From positions 744,001 through 808,000 of the forward strand of contig NZ_JANKBZ010000002.1 in the NCBI RefSeq assembly GCF_024623785.1: DNA of 64,000 nt, in the 5' to 3' direction. Origin of the DNA: Archangium lipolyticum (GTDB taxonomy: Bacteria; Myxococcota; Myxococcia; Myxococcales; Myxococcaceae). Below the pieces are notes generated by a model. It saw only the letters and a list, made by a program, of their open reading frames with translations. It was not told the DNA's origin and did not search any database. Position numbers and translations under genes: made by a program. Shown here piece after piece: positions 24,677 through 36,459 of this stretch. Positions within the stretch are counted from its first letter, which is position 1. Every line of letters begins with the position of its first letter.

Positions 24677-25849
24677 CTACTTCCTGGCGTCCGCCGAGGC
24701 CACGGAGACGGCGTCCAGCTGCTGCGCCATGGGGGCGATCTTCGCGCGGAAGTCCGGCAGCAGGCTCTTGGGCAGCGGCTCGGTGCGAGGGAAGTTCTGA
24801 TTGAGCGGGTTGACGTAGGCCCCGTTGCGCTTGAGGGCGTAGTGCAGGTGGGGGCCCGTGCTCCGGCCCGTGTTGCCCGACAGGGCGATGACCTGCTTCT
24901 GGCTCACTCGCGCCCCCGCGCGCACGCCCGCGCCGAACTTGGACAGGTGCAGGTAGCACGTCTCGAAGCCGTTGGTGTGCCGCAGGCAGACCGTGTTTCC
25001 GCCCGCTCCCGTGTTGTGCGCCACGGTGACGGTGCCGTCCGCCACCGCCCACACCGGCGTGCCCACGCTCGCCGCGTAGTCCACCCCGTTGTGCGCCTTC
25101 ACGTACTGCAGCACCGGGTGGAACCGGCTGCCGAACCGGCTCGTCACGTGCGCGTACTTCAGCGGGCTCTTCAGGAACGCCTTGCGCGCGCTCGCCCCGT
25201 CCTCCTGGAAGTAGCTCGCCTTCCCGTCCGGCAGCTCGTAGCGGAACACCCGCTTGTGGCCCACCGACTCGCCCTCGTACGTCGCCGCCAGCACCTCTCC
25301 GTACCGGAGGATGCGGCCCTTGGAGACGAACTTCTCCACCAGCGCCCTCGCCTTGTCCCCCTTGCGCACGTCCCGGTAGAAGTCGATGTCCCAGGCGAAC
25401 ACGTCCGCCAGCACCATGCCGATCAGCGGATCCTCCCCCGCCGCCAGCGCCGCCTCGTAGAGCGAGTTGTTGATCTCCAGCGAGACCAACCCCACCTGCT
25501 TCTCCACCTCGATGGTGCGCTTGCTCCCGACGAACTTGTCCCCGTCCCGCCTCACCTGCCACTCGTCCACCGAGCTCTGCCGGTAGTCGAAGAAGTCCAG
25601 CTCGCCACCCTTCATCACCAGCCGGAACTGGTCTCCCACCCGCGACTTGCGGAAGTCGAACACGCCCTCCAGCGCGGAGATCACCGCCCCGGCCTGCTCG
25701 GTCGGCAGCCCTGCCTCCTGCAGCGCCGCCGCCAGCGGCTGGTTCGGCTCGATACGGCGGTTCTTGACGGTGTACTGCGTGGTCGAGGCTTCGGCGAAGG
25801 GCGCGGCGAACAGCACACCCAGGCACAGGACGGTGGCGGCGAGTCTCAT
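24677..25849 (-). CDS. M23-family peptidoglycan endopeptidase
   Basis: A 390-residue exported zinc endopeptidase of the MepM/ShyA type that cuts peptidoglycan cross-links. The signal peptide is residues 1-22 (MRLAATVLCLGVLFAAPFAEA). An OapA/LysM-like region follows (NRRIEPNQPLAAALQEAGL, then FDFRKSRVGDQF near 67). The LytM/M23 domain starts near residue 233 (VTSRFGSRFHPV) with zinc ligands in HNGVDYA near 252 and HLHYAL near 332. All catalytic ligands are present, so it should be active rather than a degenerate EnvC-like activator. The ATG at 25849 lies 164 bases from the spoVR stop and is separated from it by a REP-like palindrome. Cell-wall remodelling during sporulation or growth is the likely setting. 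Confidence 0.92.
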   Translation of the reverse strand: MRLAATVLCLGVLFAAPFAEASTTQYTVKNRRIEPNQPLAAALQEAGLPTEQAGAVISALEGVFDFRKSRVGDQFRLVMKGGELDFFDYRQSSVDEWQVRRDGDKFVGSKRTIEVEKQVGLVSLEINNSLYEAALAAGEDPLIGMVLADVFAWDIDFYRDVRKGDKARALVEKFVSKGRILRYGEVLAATYEGESVGHKRVFRYELPDGKASYFQEDGASARKAFLKSPLKYAHVTSRFGSRFHPVLQYVKAHNGVDYAASVGTPVWAVADGTVTVAHNTGAGGNTVCLRHTNGFETCYLHLSKFGAGVRAGARVSQKQVIALSGNTGRSTGPHLHYALKRNGAYVNPLNQNFPRTEPLPKSLLPDFRAKIAPMAQQLDAVSVASADARK

Positions 25850-25970
25850 GGGGCCCGCGCAGTGTAGTGGAGCTACAGGCCTGTGCCTAACTTCCGACAG
25901 AAGATTTCCACATGGCGGCGAGGGCTCGGCTGCCCGGCTGCTCTACGGGCCCCGACGACCCTCACCCCAG

Positions 25971-25991
25971 CCCTCTCCCAGAGGGAGAGGG
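25971..25991. repeat. REP-like palindrome between spoVR and the M23 gene
   Basis: CCCTCTCCC (25971-25979), a three-base loop, then GGGAGAGGG (25983-25991), preceded by CCCTCACCCCAG. This sequence type recurs as an intergenic palindrome in many GC-rich proteobacterial genomes. It lies just past the end of the prkA-DUF444-spoVR operon and could stabilise or end that transcript. Only one copy is in the window, so repetition in this genome is not shown. Confidence 0.55.
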
Positions 25992-26013
25992 GGCATACAC
26001 GGGTCCGGCCTGG

Positions 26014-27507
26014 TTAGAGGTCGATCTTCTTTTCCGTGTGGTTCTGACCGTCGAAGCGCAGCAGTACGCCCTTGTTGTCGTACTTCGTGATGATGCACGT
26101 CGGCCGCCGCCACAGCGATTGCAGGTTGCGCAGTGTCTCTCGCGCGTAGTCGCCCTTCAGATCCTGCCCGTCGTGCTTGTGCGCCAGCAGCAGCTCCCCA
26201 CGGTTCTCGTGGTTGCCGTCCACCACCTCGATGATCGGCTGCCCGAAGTTCGTCAGCCCCTGCAACAGCTTGTTCTTCACCTTCCGGAACTCACGGTCCA
26301 GGATCTCCCACGAGTTGCGCTTCTCGTTGAAGCCGTACACGAACAGCTTCTGCTCGATCGCGAACTCCGGCGTCAGGAACGTGTCGATGAAGGTGATGTC
26401 GTTGTAGTGCTTGCGCACCTCGAAGATCTTCTCCCGGCCCACTCCCAGCTTCTTGTCCCACGAGCGCCGCGCCCTCAGGTCATCGCACTCGTCCCATTCC
26501 TTGCCGAACCGGCCCTTGTTCCAGCGCTCCTCGATGTCCCTCCACAGCTCGATGCCCAGCTTGTAGGGATTGAGCGCTCCGGGTCTCGTCCCCATCGTCC
26601 CCGAGTGCCGGTCCGCGTAGTCGATGACCTCGTCATCCTTCAGCGCCCGCCGCGTCATGATCGTCGAGTGCCAGTAGCTGGCCCACCCCTCGTTCATGAT
26701 CTTCGTCTGGCCCTGCGGCGCGAAGTAGTAGGCCTCGTCCCGGATGATGGACAGCACGTCCGATTCCCACGGCTCCAGCGGCGCGTGCTCCAGCAGGAAG
26801 AGCAGCACGTCCCGCTGCGGGCGCTCCGGGAACTTCTTCGCCTTGAGCTTCTCGTCCTCCACCTTCTTGCGCTGGCTGTCCAGGAACTCGGCCGGGTTGA
26901 TGAAGCCGCGCATGTACTCGCGGTTCACCTTGAAGCCCTCCACCCGCTCGTTGGACTTCATCTCGTCCTCGGCCCGTTTCGGGTCCGGGTTGCGGCGGAT
27001 GTGCGGCGCGTGCTGGTCGATGAGGTTCTCCAGCGACAGCGTCCGGTCGATGAAGTCCTCCACCTTCTCCACGCCAATCTTGTCGATCCACCGGCGCACG
27101 CGCGTGGCGTGGTTCGCCATGTCGTCGATCATCCGGCGGTTGGTGTGCCGGAAGGAGAAGTTGTTCTTGAAGAAGTCGCAGTGGCCGTACACGTGCGCCA
27201 TCACGAGCTTCTGATCCACGTCCGAGTTGCTCTCCAGCAGGTACGCGTAGCAGGGGTCGTTGTTGATGACGAGCTCGTAGATCTTGCTGAGCCCGTACTC
27301 GTATCCCTTGGACAGCTGCTCGTACTCCATTCCCCAGCGCCAGTGCGGATAGCGCGTGGGGAAGCCTCCATAGGAGGCCACCATGTTGAGCTCGTCGTAG
27401 CTGACGACCTCGAAGATGGTCTCGAAGAAGTCGAGACCGAACTGGCGGGCGTAGCCCTCGATCTCCTCCTTCAGCTTGCTCAACGGCGGGGTGAGGCTCT
27501 TGGGCAT
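26014..27507 (-). CDS. spoVR: SpoVR family protein
   Basis: A 497-residue cytoplasmic protein of the SpoVR family, named for a Bacillus spore-cortex factor and linked to spore or stress physiology elsewhere. Its biochemical activity is unknown. Conserved stretches include [20 protein letters not shown] near residue 19, [17 protein letters not shown] near 48, [14 protein letters not shown] near 77 and [15 protein letters not shown] near 103. The family's C-terminal part ([15 protein letters not shown]) is intact, so the protein is full length. It is the third gene of a leftward operon, 20 bases after the DUF444 gene, in the widely conserved order prkA-yeaH-ycgB. A GGAG site precedes the ATG. 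Confidence 0.95.
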   Translation of the reverse strand: MPKSLTPPLSKLKEEIEGYARQFGLDFFETIFEVVSYDELNMVASYGGFPTRYPHWRWGMEYEQLSKGYEYGLSKIYELVINNDPCYAYLLESNSDVDQKLVMAHVYGHCDFFKNNFSFRHTNRRMIDDMANHATRVRRWIDKIGVEKVEDFIDRTLSLENLIDQHAPHIRRNPDPKRAEDEMKSNERVEGFKVNREYMRGFINPAEFLDSQRKKVEDEKLKAKKFPERPQRDVLLFLLEHAPLEPWESDVLSIIRDEAYYFAPQGQTKIMNEGWASYWHSTIMTRRALKDDEVIDYADRHSGTMGTRPGALNPYKLGIELWRDIEERWNKGRFGKEWDECDDLRARRSWDKKLGVGREKIFEVRKHYNDITFIDTFLTPEFAIEQKLFVYGFNEKRNSWEILDREFRKVKNKLLQGLTNFGQPIIEVVDGNHENRGELLLAHKHDGQDLKGDYARETLRNLQSLWRRPTCIITKYDNKGVLLRFDGQNHTEKKIDL

Positions 27508-27527
27508 CGCGAGCTCCGGCGGCCGCG

Positions 27528-28637
27528 TCAGCGGCCCTTACCGAGGAAATCCTTGATGGAGGCGTAGATGGCGTCCTTGTCCGCGATCTCGCTCAGGGCG
27601 ACGTTGTTGGAGTCTCCGATGGCCTCGCGCAGATCCTTGATGAACTGGCCGCTGCCATAGGGGCTCTCCACCTGACCGTAGGCGAACTGGTTCACGCTGG
27701 GGAGGATGTCCTCGCGCAGCATCTCGATGCACTGCCGCGTGTCGTCCGCGCTCCAATTGTCCCCGTCCGAGAAGTGGAACGGATAGATGTTCCACGCGCT
27801 CTTCGGGTAGTCCGCCTTGATGATGTCCCGGCACAGCTTGTAGGCACTGGAGATCATCGTGCCGCCGGACTCGCGGGTGTGGAAGAACGTGTCCCGGTCC
27901 ACCTCGCGCGCCACCGCGTCGTGGATGATGTAGCGCGCCTCCAGTCCCTTGTACTGGTGGCGCAGCCACGTATCGAGCCAGAAGCTCTCGATGCGGACGA
28001 TCTCCTTCTGCTCGTCTCCCATCGAGCCCGACACGTCCATCATGTAGATGATGACCGCGTTCGTCTCCGGCAGCTCCTGCAGCTTGTAGCTGCGGTAGCG
28101 CCGGTCCTCCCGCGTGGGGACGATGATGGGCCGCGCCGGGTCATACGTCCCCATCGCGATCTGCCGCTTCAGCGCCTGTTTGTAGGTGCGCTTGAAGTGG
28201 CGCAACGACTCGGGGCCCGTGGTGTTGACCCCGGTGTACTTGATCTTCTGCGTGACGATCTTCTCGTTGTGCCGGCGCTCGATGTGGGGGAGCTGCAGCT
28301 CCTCCCCCAGGATCTGCGCCAGCTCATCGAGCGTGACGTCGACCTCCAGGGAGTGGTCACCCTCTCCCTGGCCGGCCTGGTGCCCGTCCCCGGGCTGCAC
28401 CGCGCCCGGGGAGAGCTGCTGACCCACCTCACCGTCCCCTTGACCGACGCCCCCCTGCTCCTTGTGGCCGTACTTGAAGTGGGGGATGTCGATGAAGGGG
28501 ATGGGGATGGCGATGGTGTCCTTCCCCTTCTTTCCGATCATCTCCCCCTTCTGCACGTACTTGCGCAGGTTGGATTTGATCTTCCCGCGGACGATCTGTT
28601 TGAAGCGCGAGTGGTCCTGGTGGATCCGCAGTGACAC
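27528..28637 (-). CDS. DUF444 (YeaH/YhbH) family protein with VWA-like domain
   Basis: A 369-residue protein of the YeaH/YhbH family, which everywhere travels with the PrkA kinase. The N-terminal 80 residues are basic ([20 protein letters not shown]). A Gly/Gln-rich flexible linker covers about 75-115. The C-terminal part resembles a von Willebrand A domain with a metal-site motif DVSGSMG near residue 200, and [13 protein letters not shown] near 265. The start is a GTG with a GGGGG-rich site upstream. It sits 21 bases after prkA and 20 before spoVR, so the three genes form one operon. The family probably acts as a partner or substrate of PrkA; the molecular role is not settled. Confidence 0.93.
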   Translation of the reverse strand: MSLRIHQDHSRFKQIVRGKIKSNLRKYVQKGEMIGKKGKDTIAIPIPFIDIPHFKYGHKEQGGVGQGDGEVGQQLSPGAVQPGDGHQAGQGEGDHSLEVDVTLDELAQILGEELQLPHIERRHNEKIVTQKIKYTGVNTTGPESLRHFKRTYKQALKRQIAMGTYDPARPIIVPTREDRRYRSYKLQELPETNAVIIYMMDVSGSMGDEQKEIVRIESFWLDTWLRHQYKGLEARYIIHDAVAREVDRDTFFHTRESGGTMISSAYKLCRDIIKADYPKSAWNIYPFHFSDGDNWSADDTRQCIEMLREDILPSVNQFAYGQVESPYGSGQFIKDLREAIGDSNNVALSEIADKDAIYASIKDFLGKGR

Positions 28638-28658
28638 GACTACCCCCTTCTTGGGTGG

Positions 28659-30731
<2,073 letters not shown>

Positions 30732-31232
30732 GTCTCTCCCTCGAGCCACCCGGAGCGCGGGATTTCCGCGCCTTTAGAGGGCCAAAAAGTGAACCTGGGG
30801 GTGTAATGGGCCATTCCAACACCACCCACGACGGGTCCCAGAACGACACGAACGCCCGACCTGCCCTTTTCGGGACCCCGCCGCGGGGTGGGACCGCGTG
30901 GCCAGCTCGTGTCGGAAGGGCGCGTCGCCGATGCGGCGGCCCCGCCTCCACGGGGTGAAAAGGCACACTCCATTATAAGGGTGGCGCGGGCCGCGGGGAG
31001 GGGGCTCTACAAAACTCGGTCTTCAGTGAACGACAGTACGAGGGGAAGGGCGGAAATTGGACGGTCAACTGTGGGGCAGCGTCCCCGCCTGCTCTACATG
31101 TCGGCGCGCGGCGGACACGGCCCAGGTGGGCAGGACCTCTGTCGGGTAGAGGACAGCAGGCCGAGCGCACAGAAGGTGAGGGCGCTGGGCGCCAGCGTGG
31201 GGACGAGGGTGGACGTGCGAGCTCCTTCCCCG
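30732..31232. other. Upstream region of the prkA operon
   Basis: 501 bases with no credible gene. On the minus strand a TATAAT hexamer lies at 30977-30972, which would start transcription near 30965 and give prkA a leader of about 230 bases. No matching -35 is visible. That leader would contain two GC hairpins: ACCCCGC-C-GCGGGGT at 30875-30889 and CCCCG-CCTCCA-CGGGG at 30940-30955. A further hairpin, CGCTGG-GCG-CCAGCG at 31183-31197, lies past the end of the hybrid kinase and could help end its transcript. A weak -24/-12-like element near 30769-30784 is not convincing. Confidence 0.4.
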
Positions 31233-34200
31233 CTAGCCCGTCTGCGACAGGGACATGAGGTTGGACAGGAGCGTCAGCAGCTCGGAGGGCTCCACGGGCT
31301 TGGCCACGTGCATGTTGAAGCCGGCCGTCAGGGCACGCGCCCTGTCCTCCACCCGGGCATAGGCCGTGAGGGCCACCGCTGGCACTCCGCCACCCTCCTC
31401 GGCCGGGAGCGCGCGCACCTGGGTGATGAGCTGGTAGCCATCCTCTCCCGGCATGCCGATGTCGGAGATGAGCAGCTCGGGTCCGTGCTCGCGCACGGCC
31501 CGCAGGGCCTCGGCAGCGGAGGCCGCGGTGAGGACGTGCGCCCCGTACTCCTCCAACATCATCTTCAGCACCTCGCGGTTGTCCTCCTCGTCGTCCACCA
31601 CCAGGATGCGCCGCTGCGCGAGCACGGGGTGGAGGGACGGCCTGACGGAGGGCAGGGCCACCGGCTTCCGGGGCGCGGCGGAGTCCGGCGCCGCCTGCCG
31701 GGGGAGGACGGGGGGCAGGCGGACCGTGAAGGTGGCCCCCCGGCCCGGGCCTTCGCTCTCGGCGTGCACCGTTCCGCCGTGCAGCTCGACGAGGTGCCGG
31801 ACGATGGCGAGCCCCAGGCCCAGTCCTCCATGCCGCCGCGTGGTGCCGCCCTCCAACTGGCGGAAGCGCTCGAAGATGTGCGGCAGGAAGTCCGCGGGGA
31901 CGCCCGGCCCCTCGTCCGCCACCGTCACCTCCACCGAGCTGTCCACGCGCCGCAGCAGCACCCTCACGCGGCTCCCCGTGGGAGAGAACTTCACCGCGTT
32001 GGAGAGCAGGTTCCACACCACCTGCTGCAACCGGCCCGGGTCTCCCATCACCAGGTCCTCCGGCTCGGAGAGCTCCGGTTGGAAGCGGATCTCCTTCGCG
32101 TCCGCCGCGGGCCGCACCGACTCCATCGCCGCCTGGACCACTTCCGCCAGGTGCACCGGCTGCGTCTCCAGCCGCAGCTTGCCGGTGATGATGCGGCTCA
32201 CGTCCAGCAGATCCTCGATGAGCTGGGCCTGGGCCTGGGCGTTGCGGTCCACCGTCTCCAGCGCCTTGGCGTGCTTGTCGGGGGGAAGCCGCCCGCTGCG
32301 CAGCAGCTTCACCCAGCCGAGCATCGCCGTGAGGGGCGTGCGCAGCTCGTGGCTGACGGTGGCCAGGAAGTCGTCCTTGAGGCGGTTGGCCTCCTCCGCG
32401 TGCTTGCGCTCCTCCTGCGCCAGGGAGAAGAGCCGCGCGTTGTCGAGGGCCATCGCCGCCCGGCGCGCCACCTCCTCGAGCAGCAGCACGTCCTCCTCCT
32501 CATAACGGCGGCCGGAGGTCTCCGTGGTGACGAACGTCAGCACGCCGAGCGTCCGTCCCCGCGCCAGCAGCGGCGCGGCCACCAGGGAGCGCGGCTTCAT
32601 GTGCTCCTGGGTGATCCGCAGGTGCTCGGCGTTGCTCGCCGAGCGCGCCACGCTCTCCCGGGTCATCTCCGGCAGGTGGACCGTCCTGCCCGAGTGCATC
32701 GCCCGGGCGGAAGGATGCTCGTTCCCGGTGGGCGGGTAGCGGCGGAGCTGGTCCGCCAGCGGGGCCTGCGTGGGGTCCGCGTGGGTCACCTCGACACGCT
32801 CGATGCCGCCGTCCTCTCTCTTCAGGTCCACGATGCACCAGTCCGCCAGCACCGGCACGGTGAGGCGTGCCACCTGTTGGAGTGTCGCCGCGTGGTCCAG
32901 CGAGGCCGCCAGGGCCACGCTCGCCTCGGACAGGAAGAGGAGCGACTCCGCGCCGCGCGTCTGTTCGTCGATGTCCGTGCAGGTGCCGAACCAGTGCGTG
33001 ATGTGTCCCGCGGCGTCCCTCAACGGCAGGCCGCGTGCGATGAACCAGCGGTACGCCCCATCCGCCCGCCGCAGGCGGTACTCGATGCCATAGGGCTCTC
33101 CCGTGGCGACCGCGCGCTTCCAGCTCTCGAGCGCATGCCTGACATCCTCCGGGTGGAGGGCCTGGCTCCAGCCCTGCCCGAGCGCCTGCTCCGGCGTCTG
33201 CCCCGTGTACTCGTACCAGCGCGGGTTGAAGTACTCGGTGTACCCGTCCGTCCGGGATGTCCAGATGAGCTGGGGCAGCGTCTCCGCGAGCAGCCGGAAG
33301 CGTGCCTCGGACTCGCCCTGGAGCTGCTCGGCGCGCTGGCGCTCGGCGAGCGCGGTCTCCGCCGCCTGCCGGGCATGCACCTGCTCCGTCACCTCCACCG
33401 CGAAGAGCAGCACCGCCTCCACCTGGCCCTGCCCGTCCCACATGGGCTGGTAGGTGATGTTGAAATAGCCCTCGGTGAACTGGCCGTCGTTGCGGCGATC
33501 CAACATCACCCGCATGCCCGTGGTCGTGAAGGGCCGGCCCGTCCGGAACACGTCGTTGAAGATGTCGAAGAGCGCGGTGCCCTTCTGCTCCGGAAAGGCA
33601 TCCCACAGGGCGCGGCCGACCAGGGGCCTGCCGTGGAGCCGCTCGAGGGCGGGGTTGGCCAGCTCGCAGACCTGATCCGCCGCCCGGTAGACGCCCACCG
33701 CCGCGGGCACCTGCGTGAGGATGGTCTGGAGCCGGGCCCGCTGCCGCTCCGCCTCTTCCCGCACGCGCAGGTCCTGCATGCGCTCCCGGTCCCGCCAGTC
33801 CCTCATGAAGCTGAACGCCGCGAACCCGACGAAGCAGAGCAGGAAGCCACTGCCCGCCAGCACGATGTTGTCGGCGCGCCCGGAGGCCTGCGCGAGCTGC
33901 GTGTTCTGCTCCTCCAGGTACCGCTGCTCCTCCTCGCGCAACTCGCGCTCGAGGACGCGCAGCTCGTCCATGAGCCGCTTGCCCTCACCGGCACGGACAC
34001 GCTCGATCGCCTCGGCGGACTGGCCTTCGCGTAGGAGCAAGATGGTCTGCTCCATCACCTCCAGCTTGCGCTGGATGATCGTGTCCATCCGCTCGAGGCG
34101 CTGGCGCTGGGCGTCATTCTCCGACAGGAGCGAGCGCAAGCGCTCCTTCGAGGGGCCGATGTGGAGGAGCGCTTCCTCATAGGGGGCGAGGAAGTGCTCC

Positions 34201-34457
34201 TCCCGGGTGAGGAGGTAGCCGCGCTGGCCCGTCTCGGCGTCCTTCAACAGGGAGAGGAGGCGGTCCGCCTCGTTGATGACATCCAGGGTATGCGCCACAC
34301 GGCCCGAGGTACTGGAGAGCTGGTGGGTCGAGCGGAGGAAGAGGCCGGCGATGAGGAGCACGGCGAGTGAGGCCGCGAGGTGTCCCGCGAGGACCGGCAG
34401 TGGAAACCGGCGCGGGCGCCTGGGGATGGGGGAGCGCGGGGAGGGGATACTTGCCAT
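31233..34457 (-). CDS. Hybrid sensor histidine kinase (CHASE3-PAS-PAS-GAF-HisKA-HATPase-REC)
   Basis: This is a membrane hybrid kinase of about 1074 residues. Transmembrane helix 1 is near 24-42 (LPVLAGHLAASLAVLLIAGL) and helix 2 near 205-225, with a CHASE3 four-helix sensor between them (DAETGQRGYLLT, typical). Two PAS domains lie near 255-370 and 395-515 and a GAF domain near 530-690. HisKA has the phospho-His in SHELRTPLT near 702. The ATPase has the N-box NLLSNAVKF near 820 and GLGLGLAI near 879. A C-terminal receiver has its Asp in ISDIGMPG near 996. The ATG at 34457 was chosen with an AAGG site; the frame extends 24 codons further. No separate regulator is adjacent, so signalling is internal or through a distant partner. 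It diverges from the glycosyltransferase gene. Confidence 0.92.
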   Translation of the reverse strand: MASIPSPRSPIPRRPRRFPLPVLAGHLAASLAVLLIAGLFLRSTHQLSSTSGRVAHTLDVINEADRLLSLLKDAETGQRGYLLTREEHFLAPYEEALLHIGPSKERLRSLLSENDAQRQRLERMDTIIQRKLEVMEQTILLLREGQSAEAIERVRAGEGKRLMDELRVLERELREEEQRYLEEQNTQLAQASGRADNIVLAGSGFLLCFVGFAAFSFMRDWRDRERMQDLRVREEAERQRARLQTILTQVPAAVGVYRAADQVCELANPALERLHGRPLVGRALWDAFPEQKGTALFDIFNDVFRTGRPFTTTGMRVMLDRRNDGQFTEGYFNITYQPMWDGQGQVEAVLLFAVEVTEQVHARQAAETALAERQRAEQLQGESEARFRLLAETLPQLIWTSRTDGYTEYFNPRWYEYTGQTPEQALGQGWSQALHPEDVRHALESWKRAVATGEPYGIEYRLRRADGAYRWFIARGLPLRDAAGHITHWFGTCTDIDEQTRGAESLLFLSEASVALAASLDHAATLQQVARLTVPVLADWCIVDLKREDGGIERVEVTHADPTQAPLADQLRRYPPTGNEHPSARAMHSGRTVHLPEMTRESVARSASNAEHLRITQEHMKPRSLVAAPLLARGRTLGVLTFVTTETSGRRYEEEDVLLLEEVARRAAMALDNARLFSLAQEERKHAEEANRLKDDFLATVSHELRTPLTAMLGWVKLLRSGRLPPDKHAKALETVDRNAQAQAQLIEDLLDVSRIITGKLRLETQPVHLAEVVQAAMESVRPAADAKEIRFQPELSEPEDLVMGDPGRLQQVVWNLLSNAVKFSPTGSRVRVLLRRVDSSVEVTVADEGPGVPADFLPHIFERFRQLEGGTTRRHGGLGLGLAIVRHLVELHGGTVHAESEGPGRGATFTVRLPPVLPRQAAPDSAAPRKPVALPSVRPSLHPVLAQRRILVVDDEEDNREVLKMMLEEYGAHVLTAASAAEALRAVREHGPELLISDIGMPGEDGYQLITQVRALPAEEGGGVPAVALTAYARVEDRARALTAGFNMHVAKPVEPSELLTLLSNLMSLSQTG

Positions 34458-34661
34458 GCGGGCCTTCTTCCGAGGCGCCGCTCCAACCCCTCCACCGGTG
34501 GTCCCGGTGAGAGCGGTCGTGGCGCGCACCCGGTCCGTAACACATCACGGCCCGGCCGCCTCTCCTGGAGAGATGGGATGAACACCCACCAACACGCCTG
34601 CTCCACGGGCAGGCGTTCAGGGATGGAGGGTGGAAAAACACCCCCTCGGCGGGTAGCTCCC

Positions 34662-34689
34662 TTGGCTTTGGGCCGCGCCTGCGTATTCT
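34662..34689 (+). promoter_or_regulatory. Candidate -35/-10 promoter for a nearly leaderless glycosyltransferase mRNA
   Basis: TTGGCT at 34662-34667 and TATTCT at 34684-34689 are 16 bases apart. Transcription would begin near 34696, only about four bases before the ATG at 34700, which itself lacks a ribosome site. The match is moderate, and no experimental start is known. Confidence 0.35.
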
Positions 34690-34699
34690 CCGCGACCCC

Positions 34700-36292
34700 A
34701 TGCCGTCCGCTTCGACCGTTCCCGCCTCCCCGCCTCGTCCCTCTGGCTCCAACCCCGTCCTCTCCACGGTGTCCGACGCGGCCCGGGAGCCGAGCACCCG
34801 GTTGCTGGTGGGCTTGCTGATCGCCGCGGCGCTGCTCCCGCGCCTGCTGCTGATGCCCTTCAACGAGAACTTCTACGGTGACGCGGTGGCGCGCGTGGAG
34901 CTGGCGGAGCGTTGGCTGCGCCAGCCGCACCTCATCACCTCCTATGGGGACGGGGCCTTCCAGTTCGGACCGCTCCACCTGTACCTGGTGGCCTTCGCGC
35001 TGGAGCTGGTCCCCGACAAGGCGCTCGCGGGCCGGCTGGTGAGTCTGCTCTTCGGGGTGCTGTCGGTGGTGCCGCTCTTCTCCCTCACGCGGCGCGTCTT
35101 CGGTTGGCGCTCCGGGGTGTGGACCGGGCTGGCCTTCTCCGTGTGGGGCATGCACCTGCAGATGTCCACGACGGCGGCCAGCGAGGCGCTCTCGCTCTTC
35201 CTCATGCTGTCGGTGTTCGCGCTCATCGCCCGGGGGCTGGACGAGAACCGGCTGGGGCCCCTCTTCGGGGCGGCGGCGGTGCTCAACCTGGCGTGTGCCA
35301 CGCGCTACGACGCGTGGCTCTTCATGCCGCTGCTCGCCGTGGCGCTGTTCCTCTGGGGCAACGACCGGGTGGCCGGTGCCACGCGCGCGGTGAGCTTCGG
35401 CCTGCTGTGCCTGCCCTTCCCGCTGCTGTGGATGCAGGGCAACGAGCTGGCGCACGGGGACCCCTTCTACCCCATCCGCGCGGTGGAGCAGTTCCACGCG
35501 GACTGGGTGCGGGACGGTATCGCCCGGGTGGGGACGTGGCGCTACCGGCTGGAGAACCTGGGCTTCTGGCCGGGGGTGGCGCTGCTGACGCTGTCGCCGG
35601 GCGTGGCGCTGCTGAGCATGGTGGGCATGAAGCGGATGTGGCGGGAGCAGCCGGAGGTGCGCTGGCTGGTGCTCGCCTCGGTGGTGCCCGCCGCGTACTT
35701 CACCTTCCGGGCCTCGGTGCTGATGGACTTCCAGCCGCTGGGGCGCTTCACGGTGACGGAGGTGGCCCTCCTGCTGCCCTTCGTGGTGCCGGGCTTCGAG
35801 GCGTGTGTGGGCCAGAGCGGGGCCGGGGTGCGCCGCGCCGTGGCCGCGGCGTGCGCGGTGCTGGCGGTGGCCGTGCCGGTGGCCCTGGGGCTCTACACCT
35901 TCCGCGTCGACGGCGGCCTGCACGACAGCCTGCGGCCGGTGAGCCCCACCTCCACCAACCCCGTGCCGCTGATGCAGGTGGCCCGCTTCCTCAAGGACGA
36001 GGTGGCCGCCAAGGGCGGCGCGGCCATCCTCGACGAGGACCCGAGCTACCTGGACCTCCAGCTCGCCTTCTTCTCCGCGCTGCCGGACGAGCGGCTCGCC
36101 CGCGTGCGCTGGGCGACCTTCCGCAAGCACCTGCGTGAGGCCCAGCCAGAGTACCTCGTGCGCTTCGACAACGGCGCGTTGCTGAAGGACCCCGGCGCGA
36201 AGCTGGAGGGCCGGACGCTGACGCTGGATGGCGTGGCGTACGAGGAACTGGACGGCTTCTCCGCGCCGCTGCACGTCTACCGGCGCCGCTGA
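34700..36292 (+). CDS. Glycosyltransferase family 39-like membrane protein
   Basis: This 530-residue polytopic GT-C enzyme resembles the ArnT/PMT (GT39) group, which transfers sugars from polyprenyl-phosphate donors to lipids or proteins on the periplasmic face. The first loop carries the acidic active-site region NENFYGDAVARVELAERWL near residue 54, with an Asp in GDA. QFGPLHLYLVAFALELVP follows, then about ten hydrophobic helices and a soluble C-terminal domain from about residue 405 (VPLMQVARFLKDEV). The substrate is not indicated. The ATG has no ribosome site but lies right behind a candidate promoter. The gene diverges from the hybrid kinase, and a receiver-sensor gene starts 168 bases after it. 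Confidence 0.84.
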   Translation: MPSASTVPASPPRPSGSNPVLSTVSDAAREPSTRLLVGLLIAAALLPRLLLMPFNENFYGDAVARVELAERWLRQPHLITSYGDGAFQFGPLHLYLVAFALELVPDKALAGRLVSLLFGVLSVVPLFSLTRRVFGWRSGVWTGLAFSVWGMHLQMSTTAASEALSLFLMLSVFALIARGLDENRLGPLFGAAAVLNLACATRYDAWLFMPLLAVALFLWGNDRVAGATRAVSFGLLCLPFPLLWMQGNELAHGDPFYPIRAVEQFHADWVRDGIARVGTWRYRLENLGFWPGVALLTLSPGVALLSMVGMKRMWREQPEVRWLVLASVVPAAYFTFRASVLMDFQPLGRFTVTEVALLLPFVVPGFEACVGQSGAGVRRAVAAACAVLAVAVPVALGLYTFRVDGGLHDSLRPVSPTSTNPVPLMQVARFLKDEVAAKGGAAILDEDPSYLDLQLAFFSALPDERLARVRWATFRKHLREAQPEYLVRFDNGALLKDPGAKLEGRTLTLDGVAYEELDGFSAPLHVYRRR

Positions 36293-36459
36293 GGGCCGGG
36301 CTGCTCGCGCCAGGGTTGGCCATGTGACACACACAGGGCCTCCCTCCTGGCATCGGGTGTTTCTCGCCTTGGAAGGAATGGCCCGGGCCCTCCTTCTCAT
36401 GAGAGAACGATGAGCGCCGGGCTCCTGACTCCCCAGCTCGAGATGTTCACCCCCGCGCC

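Noticed and set aside
24564-25826. An overlapping minus-strand frame of over 400 codons within the M23 gene
   Set aside because: Same strand but out of frame with the signal-peptide-bearing endopeptidase, and its translation is Gly/Arg/Ala low complexity.
30769-30784. Minus-strand TGGCCCT-CTAA-AGGCG as a sigma-54 promoter for prkA
   Set aside because: About seven of twelve matches with no T at the -12 flank; likely chance. Enterobacterial yeaG being NtrC-linked made it worth noting.
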